Notes: generated by a model from the letters alone, not told the origin. A DNA stretch of 64,000 nucleotides from Burkholderia ambifaria (GCF_001443045.1 NZ_LKPJ01000022.1:40953-104952), one strand, 5' to 3'. Shown: positions 24,352 to 32,469, counted from the first letter of the stretch. Made by a program: numbers and translations.

Positions 24352-25491
24352 TCAACCCGCCGCTTCCGCACGCTGCGCGTCGTACTGCCGGATGAACTCC
24401 GGCGCGCGCTTCAGCAGGTCGTCGTGGGTGACGCGCCCGGTACGCAGCATGTAGTCGTACGTGAATGCATACGGATCCAGGTGCATCCGGTCGGCAACGT
24501 TCTCGTACCAATCCAGGCTCTTCGCGGCCGCCAGCTGGAAGCGTTCCGACGCCGGACGCCGGACCGTCTCGAAGTGCTCGAACACGGCGCCCAGATCGTC
24601 GCGATGCCGGCACACGCCGTCGCTCAGCGCAATCGCATCCTCCATCGCCATGCGCGTGCCCGAGCCCAGCGAAAAATGCACCGAACGCAACGCATCACCG
24701 AGCAGGACCCGATTGCCGTCGTGCCAGTTCTCGTTCCTGACGGTCACGGCCTCGAACCACGCCGACTTGTTGGACAGCAGCGCATGTCCCTGCAGGTCGT
24801 CGGCAAAGACGTCCTCGCACAGCGCACGGCTGCCGGCATCGTCCATCCCGTCGAGCCCGGCGCGCCGCCACGTATCGGGATCGGTCTCGACCAGGAACGT
24901 GCTCATCCGGTCGCTGTACTGGTAGCTGTGCGCGATGAATACCCCGTATTGCGTTTCGCGAAAGATCAGCGAGACGGCAGAGAACAGCCGCGACGTGCCG
25001 TACCACGCAAACTTGTTGCGGCGCTGCGTGAACGACGGCCTGAAAGCGGACGCCAACTGCGTGCGCGTACGGCTATGTACCCCATCAGAAACGACGACGA
25101 GGTCTGCATCGTCCAGTCGCCCGACGTCGTCCACTCGCGCGTTGAAGTGCAGCTCGACACCCACCGCGCGGCACTCCGCCTGCAGGAACTGCAGCATCGC
25201 CAGCCGGGCGACGCGCGAGAAACTGTTGCCGTCGATCGGAACGTGCACGCCGCGATGCACGATCTCCATATGATCGGAGCGTGCATGCAGCGCCGTAAAA
25301 CGGCGAAAGAATGCAGGATCCACCTGCTCGAGAAACGACAACGCCACGCCCGAGAACACGACGCCCCATCCGTAGGTTGCGTCTGCACCGTTCTGTTCGA
25401 ATACCCGGACCCGCCAGTCCGGATTCTGCTTCCGGACGAGGTAGGCAAAGAACAGCCCGCCAGGACCACCGCCGATCACATCGATCTTCAT
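24352..25491 (-). CDS. FAD-dependent monooxygenase, salicylyl-CoA 5-hydroxylase / anthraniloyl-CoA monooxygenase type
   Basis: A 379-residue group-A flavoprotein. The ADP-binding motif is VIGGGPGGLFFAYLVRKQNP at residues 5-24. The signature GWGVVFSG, seen in enzymes acting on aryl-CoA thioesters, is near residue 42, and the second FAD motif is GDALRSVHFSLGSGTRMAMEDAIAL. Relatives hydroxylate salicylyl-CoA at C5 to gentisyl-CoA; this is the single-domain form without the old-yellow-enzyme half found in anthraniloyl-CoA monooxygenase. The ATG at 25491 overlaps the thioesterase stop by one base (TGATG). The CoA ligase and thioesterase genes just upstream support an aryl-CoA substrate. Confidence 0.82.
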   Translation of the reverse strand: MKIDVIGGGPGGLFFAYLVRKQNPDWRVRVFEQNGADATYGWGVVFSGVALSFLEQVDPAFFRRFTALHARSDHMEIVHRGVHVPIDGNSFSRVARLAMLQFLQAECRAVGVELHFNARVDDVGRLDDADLVVVSDGVHSRTRTQLASAFRPSFTQRRNKFAWYGTSRLFSAVSLIFRETQYGVFIAHSYQYSDRMSTFLVETDPDTWRRAGLDGMDDAGSRALCEDVFADDLQGHALLSNKSAWFEAVTVRNENWHDGNRVLLGDALRSVHFSLGSGTRMAMEDAIALSDGVCRHRDDLGAVFEHFETVRRPASERFQLAAAKSLDWYENVADRMHLDPYAFTYDYMLRTGRVTHDDLLKRAPEFIRQYDAQRAEAAG

Positions 25492-25988
25492 CACGCGTCC
25501 CCTTCCGATGTCCGCCGCGCCTTTCCCTCCAGTCGCTCCAGCAACTTCGCCCGGAGCACGGGCGGAATCGCGATGGAGCGGCGCTCCGGACGCGCGACGC
25601 AGATCGGGCTCAGCTTTGCCGAGAACACGCTCGCGCCGGACAGGTCGACCGCTTCGACCGTCAGATCGAACGAGCGCTCGCGCACATCCGTGACGGTGAG
25701 CCGCATATCGAACAGTTCGTCCGGGCGCAGGCTCTGGTTGAACACGAAGCTCAACGCCTTGACCGGCGTTCCGAACCCGTGTTCGCGTTTGACCGATTCG
25801 AGCGACCCGCCGAGCAGGTACGCGTAGAACCGGTTCGCGAGTGCGATCACGTATTCGCTGAAGTTCACGGTATAGACGACACCCGCGGGATCGCACTCGC
25901 CCCATTTCACGCAACGCCGCACCACGAACGGATGCTCGCTGACGAGCCACTCCGACGGGCCCGCGTCGAACCCTGACGTCACGTTCAT
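25491..25988 (-). CDS. Acyl-CoA thioesterase, 4-hydroxybenzoyl-CoA thioesterase family
   Basis: A 165-residue hot-dog-fold protein. The active-site helix start VRRCVKWGECDPAGVVYTVNFSEYVIALANRFYAYLLGG matches the 4HBT consensus with the catalytic Asp in CDPAG kept. The long strands SFVFNQSLRPDELFDMRLTVTDV and SFDLTVEAVD follow. It should hydrolyse an aryl-CoA, probably the hydroxylated product of the FAD monooxygenase encoded next (compare gentisyl-CoA thioesterase CehI). It starts one nt after the maleate isomerase stop and overlaps the monooxygenase start, so the three are coupled. Confidence 0.85.
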   Translation of the reverse strand: MNVTSGFDAGPSEWLVSEHPFVVRRCVKWGECDPAGVVYTVNFSEYVIALANRFYAYLLGGSLESVKREHGFGTPVKALSFVFNQSLRPDELFDMRLTVTDVRERSFDLTVEAVDLSGASVFSAKLSPICVARPERRSIAIPPVLRAKLLERLEGKARRTSEGDA

Positions 25989-25989
25989 G

Positions 25990-26772
25990 TCAGGCCTCCG
26001 CCGCGGCGACACGACCGGCGTACGCCTCCGTCAACAGCGCGCCGCCGCCGGGAATCACCGCATCGAGGCCGAGCTTGTCGAGCATCCGCCGCGTGGTACA
26101 CACGGCAGTCGAAGTCACCGGTATCCCGAGCGACGCCTGGATCGCCTCGATCGCCGGCAGCGACTGCATCTGCACGCATGCGGACGCCACCACGACATCG
26201 GCATTCGCGGTGTTCAGCCGCGCAACATCGTTCACGAGTCGCATCGGATCGCGGCGGCCGACGTCGAGATTGTCTGGAATCTCGAACGACAGCGCATCGA
26301 TCACCTCGATGCCTTCGCTCTCGATGTACTCGACCACCAGCTTCGTCAGCGGCTTCATGTACGGCGCCATCAGCGAAATCCGACGCGCGCCCATGATGCG
26401 CAGCCCGTCGATCAGCGCACCGGCCGACGTCATCACGGCCGCATCACAACTGTTGGCCCGCGCCACCTCCTCCAGCTCACGCTCGACGGTCCGGTGGTAC
26501 CCCGGTCCCATCGCCATGATGGCGACGAGGCATGCCGTGCTCATCACGTCCATGCGCGCATCCGCGAGCTCGGCCGCGCAGCGCAGCCCTTCCTTGTTCA
26601 TCGCGACGAGCTCTTCCTTCGTCACCTTGTGCATGCGCATACGGCTCGAATGAAACGTGAAGCGCTCCGGCGCAACCAGTTCGCGGCGGCGCAGCAGCGC
26701 CGGTACTTCCGTTTCCATCGTCGTGTTCGAACTGGGTACGATCTGGCCGATTCGATAGCTGACCTGGCTCAT
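25990..26772 (-). CDS. maiA: Maleate cis-trans isomerase
   Basis: A 260-residue Asp/Glu racemase-superfamily protein with the maleate isomerase hallmarks: IGQIVPSSNTTMETEVPALL, RFTFHSSRMRMHKVTKEEL, APYMKPLTKLVVEYIESEGIEV and EIPDNLDVGRRDP. The two catalytic cysteines are C81 (STACLVAIM) and C199 (ASACVQMQSLP), 118 residues apart as in characterised maleate isomerases. It converts maleate to fumarate without a cofactor. Its presence shows that the pathway ends in maleate, or a substituted maleate, rather than fumarylpyruvate or a catechol meta-cleavage product. It is coupled to the ligase upstream (1-nt gap) and the thioesterase downstream. Confidence 0.9.
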   Translation of the reverse strand: MSQVSYRIGQIVPSSNTTMETEVPALLRRRELVAPERFTFHSSRMRMHKVTKEELVAMNKEGLRCAAELADARMDVMSTACLVAIMAMGPGYHRTVERELEEVARANSCDAAVMTSAGALIDGLRIMGARRISLMAPYMKPLTKLVVEYIESEGIEVIDALSFEIPDNLDVGRRDPMRLVNDVARLNTANADVVVASACVQMQSLPAIEAIQASLGIPVTSTAVCTTRRMLDKLGLDAVIPGGGALLTEAYAGRVAAAEA

Positions 26773-26773
26773 G

Positions 26774-28459
26774 TCATTGCTCCTGCCTGGGGGGATGGGA
26801 CAACTGCTCCGTCTCGAGAATGGCGGCGATCGTGCGTCGCATGGCCGGCTTGTCCACCTTGCCGACCCGGGTAACCGGAAATTCGTCCACCACTTCGATG
26901 CGCTCCGGGCATTTGAACTTCGCGAGGCCCTGTGCGCCGAGGAAGTCGATCAGCTCAGGGATCGTCGGTGAGACATGTCCCGGCCGCAGGATCAGGAACG
27001 CGCAGCCTTTCTCGCCGTAGACCGGATCGGGCATGGCGACCAGCTTCGCGTCGAGCACCGCCGGGTGATGGCTCAGGAACGCCTCGACTTCTTCCGCGCC
27101 AATCTTTTCGCCGCCACGATTGATGTTGTCGCGCAGGCGTCCCTCGAACGAGAAATACATGACGCCGTCGATCACATGCGCGCGCATCATGTCGCCGGTG
27201 CGGAAGAAGCCGTCCTTCGTAAAGGCCGTCGCGTTGGCCTCCGGTGCACTGAAGTAACCACGGAGACTGGACGGCCCGCGAAAGCAGAGTTCGCCCACTT
27301 GCCCCACGGGAACCGGCGCCTCGTTGTCGGGATCGAGCAGCACAAGCTCGTCCTGGTCGCATCCCGAGCGGCCGTGCGTGTGATGGCGAACGTGTTCGTC
27401 GACGCCTGCGCCTGACCCAATCAGCAATCCCTCTGTCGTACCGTACATATTCGAGCAACGCACACCGAGGTACGATTCGAGGTTGTCGGCGCGCGTCAGG
27501 CAGAAGAACAGCCTCAGCGACGATAGATCGTGGTCGAGCACCTGCGGATTCGCCATGATCTGCGGCGCCACCGGGCCGATCGACACCGCATGCGTCACGC
27601 GGTGCCGCTCGATCAGCCGGGCCATCTGCACCACGTCGACGGACGCCATCAGGATCGTGGTCTGTCCTGCCGCGATCGTCGGCACGAGCGCGTACAGGTG
27701 CGCCGCGTTGTGCAGCAACGGCAGCGACCAGATCAGCGTGGCGTGCTCGCCGCCGTCTACATGCCGCGACCACGCCAGAGAATGGCCGAGGTACTCCGCA
27801 TGAAAGCGCGGGATGATCTTCGGCACGCCCGTCGTGCCGCCGGACAACTGGAAGCTCAGCACGTCCTCCGATCCGATCCGGACGTCGGCCAGCACCCGTC
27901 GCGCTTCGTCCAGCGAAAGTGACGACGCCAGCTCCGACATCGACTGTGCGCCGGCCGGCGCGTCGCCGCGCGCAACGATCAGATGCCGGAAAGATGCGTG
28001 TTCGCGGCACATCGTCTGCGCAAACCCGACGAGATCGAAGCGGCCGATATCGGCCTGCACGAAGTAGGCTTCCGGTCGCGCGAGGTCGGCGAGCTTGCCG
28101 ATTTCGACCTCGCGGTATTGCGGCAGCGAACAGACCGGCACGACACCGCTCTTGTAGCTAGCGCACAATGCGAGCGCGGTATCGATGGTCGTTCCCATCT
28201 GGAACATCGCGCGCGTGCCCGGCTTCAGTCCGAGACGCACGAGTGCTGCCGCGAGGCGGTCGCTCTGCTCGTCCAGTTCGCGAAACGTCAGCGTCCGGTC
28301 GTCGGCAATGAATGCAGCCTTGTCCGGGAGCCGACGCGCCGTCTCCGCCAATGCCTCGCCGAACGTGCGGTCGATCCACGCGCCGGCCCGCAGGTAACGC
28401 CGCGCGTCGGCGGGATCGCAATAGACGACGCCGTCGATCGGAAAATGAATGCCCGTCAT
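26774..28459 (-). CDS. Aryl-acid AMP/CoA ligase, EntE/DhbE-like
   Basis: A 561-residue adenylate-forming enzyme. The P-loop is FQLSGGTTGVPKIIPRFHAEY, the adenine site MYGTTEGLLIG, and the hinge FEGRLRDNINRGGEKIGAEEVEAFL, with the catalytic Lys in VTRVGKVDKPAMRR. The INRGGEKI hinge is characteristic of ligases for 2-hydroxy aromatic acids (2,3-dihydroxybenzoate, salicylate). It should activate the substrate as AMP ester and then CoA thioester for the hydroxylase. An AGGAGG box lies eight nt before the ATG at 28459, better placed than for the ATG at 28465. Confidence 0.85.
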   Translation of the reverse strand: MTGIHFPIDGVVYCDPADARRYLRAGAWIDRTFGEALAETARRLPDKAAFIADDRTLTFRELDEQSDRLAAALVRLGLKPGTRAMFQMGTTIDTALALCASYKSGVVPVCSLPQYREVEIGKLADLARPEAYFVQADIGRFDLVGFAQTMCREHASFRHLIVARGDAPAGAQSMSELASSLSLDEARRVLADVRIGSEDVLSFQLSGGTTGVPKIIPRFHAEYLGHSLAWSRHVDGGEHATLIWSLPLLHNAAHLYALVPTIAAGQTTILMASVDVVQMARLIERHRVTHAVSIGPVAPQIMANPQVLDHDLSSLRLFFCLTRADNLESYLGVRCSNMYGTTEGLLIGSGAGVDEHVRHHTHGRSGCDQDELVLLDPDNEAPVPVGQVGELCFRGPSSLRGYFSAPEANATAFTKDGFFRTGDMMRAHVIDGVMYFSFEGRLRDNINRGGEKIGAEEVEAFLSHHPAVLDAKLVAMPDPVYGEKGCAFLILRPGHVSPTIPELIDFLGAQGLAKFKCPERIEVVDEFPVTRVGKVDKPAMRRTIAAILETEQLSHPPRQEQ

Positions 28460-28481
28460 GGTCATCTCCTCCTGTTCCGGG

Positions 28482-29345
28482 CTATGCGGCCACGACGCGC
28501 ACGCGGTCTTTGTCGAACACTTCGATGCTGCCGCGCAGGCCACCGGTGAAGAGCCCGTACCACACTGCCGGTTTCATCCCGAGTGCCTTGCGGTCGAATT
28601 CGAGGGCCGTCCGGCCTTCGATCAGGAAATAATCGGCCGACGGCTGCGACACCCGATATTCGGCGTTCTGCCGGGCGGCGTCGACGACGCTCGCGAATTC
28701 GGCCAGTGCCGGGACGAACATGCCCGGCGCATCGCTCGCGATCCCGAATGCGCTGCTGAGCAGTCTGCCTTTTTCGCGCCAGACGATATCGATCGCCCGC
28801 ACACCACCCGCTGACGGCGCCGCCGCGCGTTCGGCGTTGATGGCGGCCTGCAGCGTCAGCGCCGCATCCTGCTCGTCCAGTTGCTGCAGCGGGCGCAGCT
28901 TCACCGTGATCTCGATGAAATAGCCGTTCGGGTCGCGGAAGTAGATCGACTCGATCACTTCATGCCGGGTGGTCGACGACACCTCGACACCCCTTGCTTC
29001 CAGTGCCGCCTTCCAGGCCAGCAGCTCGGCCTCGCTGTCGGCCAGCCATGCGGTATGCGTCGCATCGAACACGTGATCGTCGGGCGTCGGCGGCATCGAC
29101 GGACGATCCGCCGGCTGCGGCTCGCCGAGATAGTAAAAAAACGCGATCGTGCTGCCGTTGCCGCTGTCGAAGAAGAAATGCAGGAAGTCCGGGTGCGTTT
29201 CCGGGCCCCAGCCGCGCGCCGAGATGGTGTGGATCAGCGGCAACCCCAGAATGTCGCGATAGAACTCGACGGTCTCGCGCAACTTCCAGGTGGGTCGGGC
29301 CGTGTGATCGACTCCTTTCAGCCGGAGCGGTGATGACAGGTTCAT
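28482..29345 (-). CDS. VOC-superfamily (glyoxalase/extradiol dioxygenase-like) protein
   Basis: A 287-residue VOC protein. The first module holds the putative metal triad H14 (GVDHTARPTW), H97 (FDATHTAWLAD) and E145 (DPNGYFIEITVKL), the 2-His-1-carboxylate set of type I extradiol dioxygenases. The second half (about 160-287) is a less conserved module. In this operon it is the only candidate ring-cleaving oxygenase; no cupin gentisate dioxygenase is in the window. If it cleaves a gentisate-like ring, the product would feed the hydrolase and maleate isomerase. It lies 22 nt upstream of the ligase gene. Confidence 0.75.
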   Translation of the reverse strand: MNLSSPLRLKGVDHTARPTWKLRETVEFYRDILGLPLIHTISARGWGPETHPDFLHFFFDSGNGSTIAFFYYLGEPQPADRPSMPPTPDDHVFDATHTAWLADSEAELLAWKAALEARGVEVSSTTRHEVIESIYFRDPNGYFIEITVKLRPLQQLDEQDAALTLQAAINAERAAAPSAGGVRAIDIVWREKGRLLSSAFGIASDAPGMFVPALAEFASVVDAARQNAEYRVSQPSADYFLIEGRTALEFDRKALGMKPAVWYGLFTGGLRGSIEVFDKDRVRVVAA

Positions 29346-29361
29346 GCTGGAACTCCTCGTT

Positions 29362-30621
29362 TTACAGGAAATCTCGCTCTTTCAGCCAGTTCGCAATCAG
29401 CCGCCCGGCGACATAGCGGCCGGCCTCCTCACCCGATCCGAGCGGCCGGCCATGATGATCGCCGCGCACTCGCAGATGGGTTTTGTCAGTCGCGCCGATC
29501 GCCGCGAAGATGTCGCGGATCGCGTCGGGAAACGTCGTCTGGTCGCCGGTGTATTCCACGAGTAGCGCCGGCACCTCGACCGCAGGTGCGGTCAGCTCGA
29601 GCGCCGCATTCGACGCAATCCCGGACCACGTCGACAACCACGACTCGGGCGAGCACAAGCGACCGAAGCCGACTGATCCGTAGTTCGAAATAACCGGGTT
29701 CGACGACCACAGCGAACCCGGCAGACGATCCGACGGGTCCAGCGTCTGGTCGAGACAGCGCAGGTCGGCGTCGGTCCGCCAGACCGTCAGGACCGGCGTG
29801 TGATTCGCCTCGGCCTTCTGACGCGACGTCGCCCGCTGTTCCTTCACGGCCCGCCGCGCGTCCTGCCGCACCGCGATCAGTGCACGGGCGTGCTCGTCGA
29901 GCCGTGCGACGCGCTCGCGCTGGGCCTGCCGGTAACGCGTCACGAATTCAGGGCTGTACCGGGTCTGGCCGGGTTCGCGCGAGTATCCGTTTGCCGGATT
30001 GAACGCGTTCAGGCTGTCGTCGACGGAAAGCGGATCGGCCTCGTCCGTCACCGCCGGATCGATGCAGCCGAGCAGCAGACGGCCCTGACCCGGATGCGGC
30101 GCAAGATAGATCATCGCGTCCGCCACGGGCAACGAGGCCGTTTCGAGCTGTGTCGCCCTGCCGCCGGGCGTCCGCGCAATCCGGCTTTCGGCCGGACGCG
30201 TGGCTTGCTGGTGGTAAAGGCTGTACAACCCCGAGCCGCCGGAGTTGCCGAGCATCACGATGTGCTCGAAACCCGACTCGCGCAAGTAGCGCATGCCGGC
30301 AGCCACATCGTGCAACGCCAGTTCGTGCTCGAGACGCAAGTCGTTGCCGACCGATCGACTGGCCTGCGCCCAGACCGAGGCACCCGCGTTCAGCAAGGCC
30401 GGAATCATGTAGTGAAACGCGAAGTTCTCGCGCGGATGCATCAGGCACACCACCGTCTTCGACGACTCGCCGCGATACAGGATGCCCGAGGTCGCCGCGC
30501 CATCCTCTGTCCGCAATGTCACGCCGAACTGCCGGGCGGACTGCGGCGGCGTTTGCGGAAACCAGTCGATCGCCAGCGCGCGAGCCTGCGTGTCGGCGGG
30601 CCCTTCAGTCAGATCGTTCAT
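29362..30621 (-). CDS. Alpha/beta hydrolase
   Basis: A 419-residue hydrolase, longer than the ~280 residues of simple members. The nucleophile is S127 in HIVMLGNSGGSGLYSLY (GxSxG), an early oxyanion strand is KTVVCLMHPRENFAFHY, and the C-terminal His lies in RVRGDHHGRPLGSGEEAG. Central residues 200-320 form an insertion. Between a dioxygenase and a maleate isomerase, it may hydrolyse the C-C bond of the ring-cleavage product to release maleate; this is inference from position. An AGGAG box lies before the ATG at 30621, which is about 20 nt past the predicted start of the regulated promoter. Confidence 0.78.
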   Translation of the reverse strand: MNDLTEGPADTQARALAIDWFPQTPPQSARQFGVTLRTEDGAATSGILYRGESSKTVVCLMHPRENFAFHYMIPALLNAGASVWAQASRSVGNDLRLEHELALHDVAAGMRYLRESGFEHIVMLGNSGGSGLYSLYHQQATRPAESRIARTPGGRATQLETASLPVADAMIYLAPHPGQGRLLLGCIDPAVTDEADPLSVDDSLNAFNPANGYSREPGQTRYSPEFVTRYRQAQRERVARLDEHARALIAVRQDARRAVKEQRATSRQKAEANHTPVLTVWRTDADLRCLDQTLDPSDRLPGSLWSSNPVISNYGSVGFGRLCSPESWLSTWSGIASNAALELTAPAVEVPALLVEYTGDQTTFPDAIRDIFAAIGATDKTHLRVRGDHHGRPLGSGEEAGRYVAGRLIANWLKERDFL

Positions 30622-30646
30622 CGAGTCGTCTCCTTGATTTGACACA

Positions 30647-30675
30647 AGTATATGTTTTTTGACGATGATGTCAAA
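30647..30675 (-). promoter_or_regulatory. Sigma70 promoter with overlapping TetR-type operator, copy 2
   Basis: On the minus strand, -35 TTGACA (30674-30669), 16 bp, -10 TATACT (30652-30647). The perfect inverted repeat TTTGAC-N6-GTCAAA (30658-30675) covers the -35 and much of the spacer, so a bound repressor would exclude RNA polymerase. It lies between the tetR stop (30695) and the hydrolase ATG (30621) and would drive the catabolic genes from hydrolase to permease. Confidence 0.7.
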
Positions 30676-30694
30676 TTCAGTGCAAAAAATTTTC

Positions 30695-31390
30695 CTAGCC
30701 TGTTTTCGGTGCTTTTTCGACAATCAGTTCCAGATGATCGAGATCCTCTCGCAGCAGCGCCAGCGCTTCCGTCACGTCGCCGGCCCGCTTGAGTTGACGC
30801 TTGGCAGGCCGGATGACCGAGTGCACCGCGAGTTCGGCGATCTCGTCCGCGATTTCTTCCGCGCTCTTCGCGCCGTCCGGCTTGTACCAGAATGCCGGCC
30901 AGCTGCACATGCCGATCATCGTGAACGCCGCTACCTTCGCGTCGACCACGCGGAACACGCCGGTTTGCACGCCGGCCTCGATGGCCGCGGTGAAATTGTC
31001 CAGCACCGCGCGCTTGGCCTCTTCGTTCGCACGGTACGCGCGTTCGGGCAGTTGCCGTTCGGTACGGTCGATCACGCGGAATTCGTTGTGATGCTTCAGG
31101 ATCAGCATCGCGTGCTGGTACACCAGCGCACGCAGCCGCTCCTTCGGGTCGGCGTCTGCTTCCGCCGCCACGCGGCTCGACTCGCGCCTCGCACGCAGCG
31201 TGACTTCCTCGACCAGCGCGGTCAGGATCTCGTCCTTGTTCTTGAAGTAGTAGTAGACCGCAGTACGCGTCACACCGAGCGATTCCGCGATTTCCTGCAT
31301 CGAAGCACCGCCGAATCCCTTCTCGATGAAGAGCTTCGCCGCCGCGTTCAGGATCTGTTCTTTTTGCGCGTCGGCATTGACCTTTGCCAC
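30695..31390 (-). CDS. TetR-family transcriptional regulator
   Basis: A 231-residue regulator. The HTH is KEQILNAAAKLFIEKGFGGASMQEIAESLGVTRTAVYYYFKNKDEILTALVEE at residues about 9-60. The ligand domain contains HHNEFRVIDRTERQLPERAYRANEEAKRAVLDNFTAAIEAGVQTGVFRVVDAKVAAFTMIGM, as in regulators of acyl-CoA and aromatic catabolism (TetR_C KstR2-like). AGGAG precedes the GTG at 31390, which gives a proper N-terminus; a longer frame upstream would add an unrelated tail. Its probable operator is the palindrome just past its own stop, with a second copy at 14.46 kb. Confidence 0.85.
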   Translation of the reverse strand: MAKVNADAQKEQILNAAAKLFIEKGFGGASMQEIAESLGVTRTAVYYYFKNKDEILTALVEEVTLRARRESSRVAAEADADPKERLRALVYQHAMLILKHHNEFRVIDRTERQLPERAYRANEEAKRAVLDNFTAAIEAGVQTGVFRVVDAKVAAFTMIGMCSWPAFWYKPDGAKSAEEIADEIAELAVHSVIRPAKRQLKRAGDVTEALALLREDLDHLELIVEKAPKTG

Positions 31391-31522
31391 AAGTGCACTC
31401 CTGTCGGGGATGGCGCATGGAGCCACGCCATCCGTTGTCGTGTCCGCGATTGTAGCGCCGAAACTCTCGCGAACACGCCGGCTGCGGTCCTGCGACGACG
31501 AGCGAAGTCCCGCGACCGGCAC

Positions 31523-32290
31523 TCACCACACGGCATCGCCGCGAATCATCACGTCCGCGCCGCCGTCTATGAAGATCGTCTGGCCGGTCATGTGCCCGTT
31601 CTTTTCGCTGGACAGCCACGCCAGCAACTCCGCGGCCGCGACTGGCTCGTACGGCCCACCGAGCGGCATCGGCGTGCCGGCGTTGATGCGCTGCCGGGTC
31701 TCGGGATCTTCAAACAGCCGCTTGAGCAGTTCGGTTTTGACGAGCCCTGGCGCGATCGCATTCAGCGGGATGTTCGAGCCGGCCCATTCCGCTTTCAGCG
31801 CATTGCGCCGGATCCAGCGCGACAACGCGCGCTTCGTCGTCGCATAGACGTACGGCACTTCGGCCGCCTTCTCCAGCGCGAAGGCTTCCGTGCCGTCCAG
31901 CAGCGCGTTGAGTAACTGGTCGTTGAACGGATGAACCGACGTGATCGACGAGACAGCCACCGCGCGCGGCGCACGCGAACGCAGCAGCAAGGGCCGCAAT
32001 CCCTCGAGCGTAGCGATCGCACCGTAGTAGTTGATCGCCACCGTTGCCGGGCCCGCAAGGTCGACCCCGGCGACGGCCAGCACGGCATCGACGATGCCGC
32101 CGCTGAGTGTCGTGACCTGTTCGACCAGCGCCGTGCGCCCCTCGGGCGTGGCGAGATCCGCGATCACGTCCGCATCGCGGATGTCGGCCCCGATTACCCG
32201 GTACCCCTGCGACTCGAGCAGTTGCTTCGTCTCCCGGCCGATACCCGAAGCGGAACCGGTGATGACATAAAGTCTGGATTGATGCGACAT
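31523..32290 (-). CDS. Short-chain dehydrogenase/reductase
   Basis: A 255-residue SDR. The cofactor motif is YVITGSASGIGRETKQLLESQGYRVIGADIRDAD, where the Asp after the second strand suggests NAD. VAGVDLAG replaces the usual NNAG, and the catalytic YxxxK is VPYVYATTKRALSRWIRR. The C-terminus has NAIAPGLVKTELLKRLFEDP and GQTIFIDGGADV. Its spacing from the Ser of VAVSSITSVHPF resembles 3-alpha-hydroxysteroid/carveol dehydrogenase types. AGGAG lies eight nt before the ATG at 32290. It leads the catabolic transcript and has a LysR-type promoter; its place in the pathway is unclear. Confidence 0.85.
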   Translation of the reverse strand: MSHQSRLYVITGSASGIGRETKQLLESQGYRVIGADIRDADVIADLATPEGRTALVEQVTTLSGGIVDAVLAVAGVDLAGPATVAINYYGAIATLEGLRPLLLRSRAPRAVAVSSITSVHPFNDQLLNALLDGTEAFALEKAAEVPYVYATTKRALSRWIRRNALKAEWAGSNIPLNAIAPGLVKTELLKRLFEDPETRQRINAGTPMPLGGPYEPVAAAELLAWLSSEKNGHMTGQTIFIDGGADVMIRGDAVW

Positions 32291-32379
32291 CGAAATACTC
32301 CTGCGTGGAAAGTCATCAACGTGCAACGGAGCGGCTGCCGGGCGAGCGCCCTTGCAGGACCGTGCATTACGCAGGATCG

Positions 32380-32408
32380 AATCTAGTTTCTTGAGCTGCG
32401 CGGAACAA
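32380..32408 (-). promoter_or_regulatory. Predicted promoter of the SDR-led operon
   Basis: Minus strand: -35 TTGTTC (32408-32403), 17 bp, -10 TAGATT (32385-32380), which would start transcription near 32373, about 83 nt before the SDR ATG. The LysR-type site at 32429-32444 is then centred at about -63, the classic activator position for LysR proteins. Confidence 0.55.
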
Positions 32409-32428
32409 CCGGGGTAACAATCCGTTCA

Positions 32429-32444
32429 GAACGGACAATCTGTC
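32429..32444 (+). promoter_or_regulatory. LysR-type operator, copy 2
   Basis: GAACGGACAATCTGTC, identical to the minus strand at 22229-22244; the dyad CGGACA-N3-TGTCGG has one mismatch here. Relative to the SDR operon it is read in the same direction as copy 1 is relative to the NTF2-like gene. It is flanked by TCCGTT on the left and by a perfect 16-bp palindrome at 32450-32465 (TCGCACTG then CAGTGCGA). Confidence 0.6.
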
Positions 32445-32469
32445 GGGTATCGCACTGCAGTGCGAACAA

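Noticed and set aside
32450..32465. Perfect 16-bp palindrome TCGCACTG/CAGTGCGA considered as the phage terminus
   Set aside because: Mu-type ends are not palindromic, and the AAGTGT core expected for transposase binding starts to its right. It is more likely part of the host control region.
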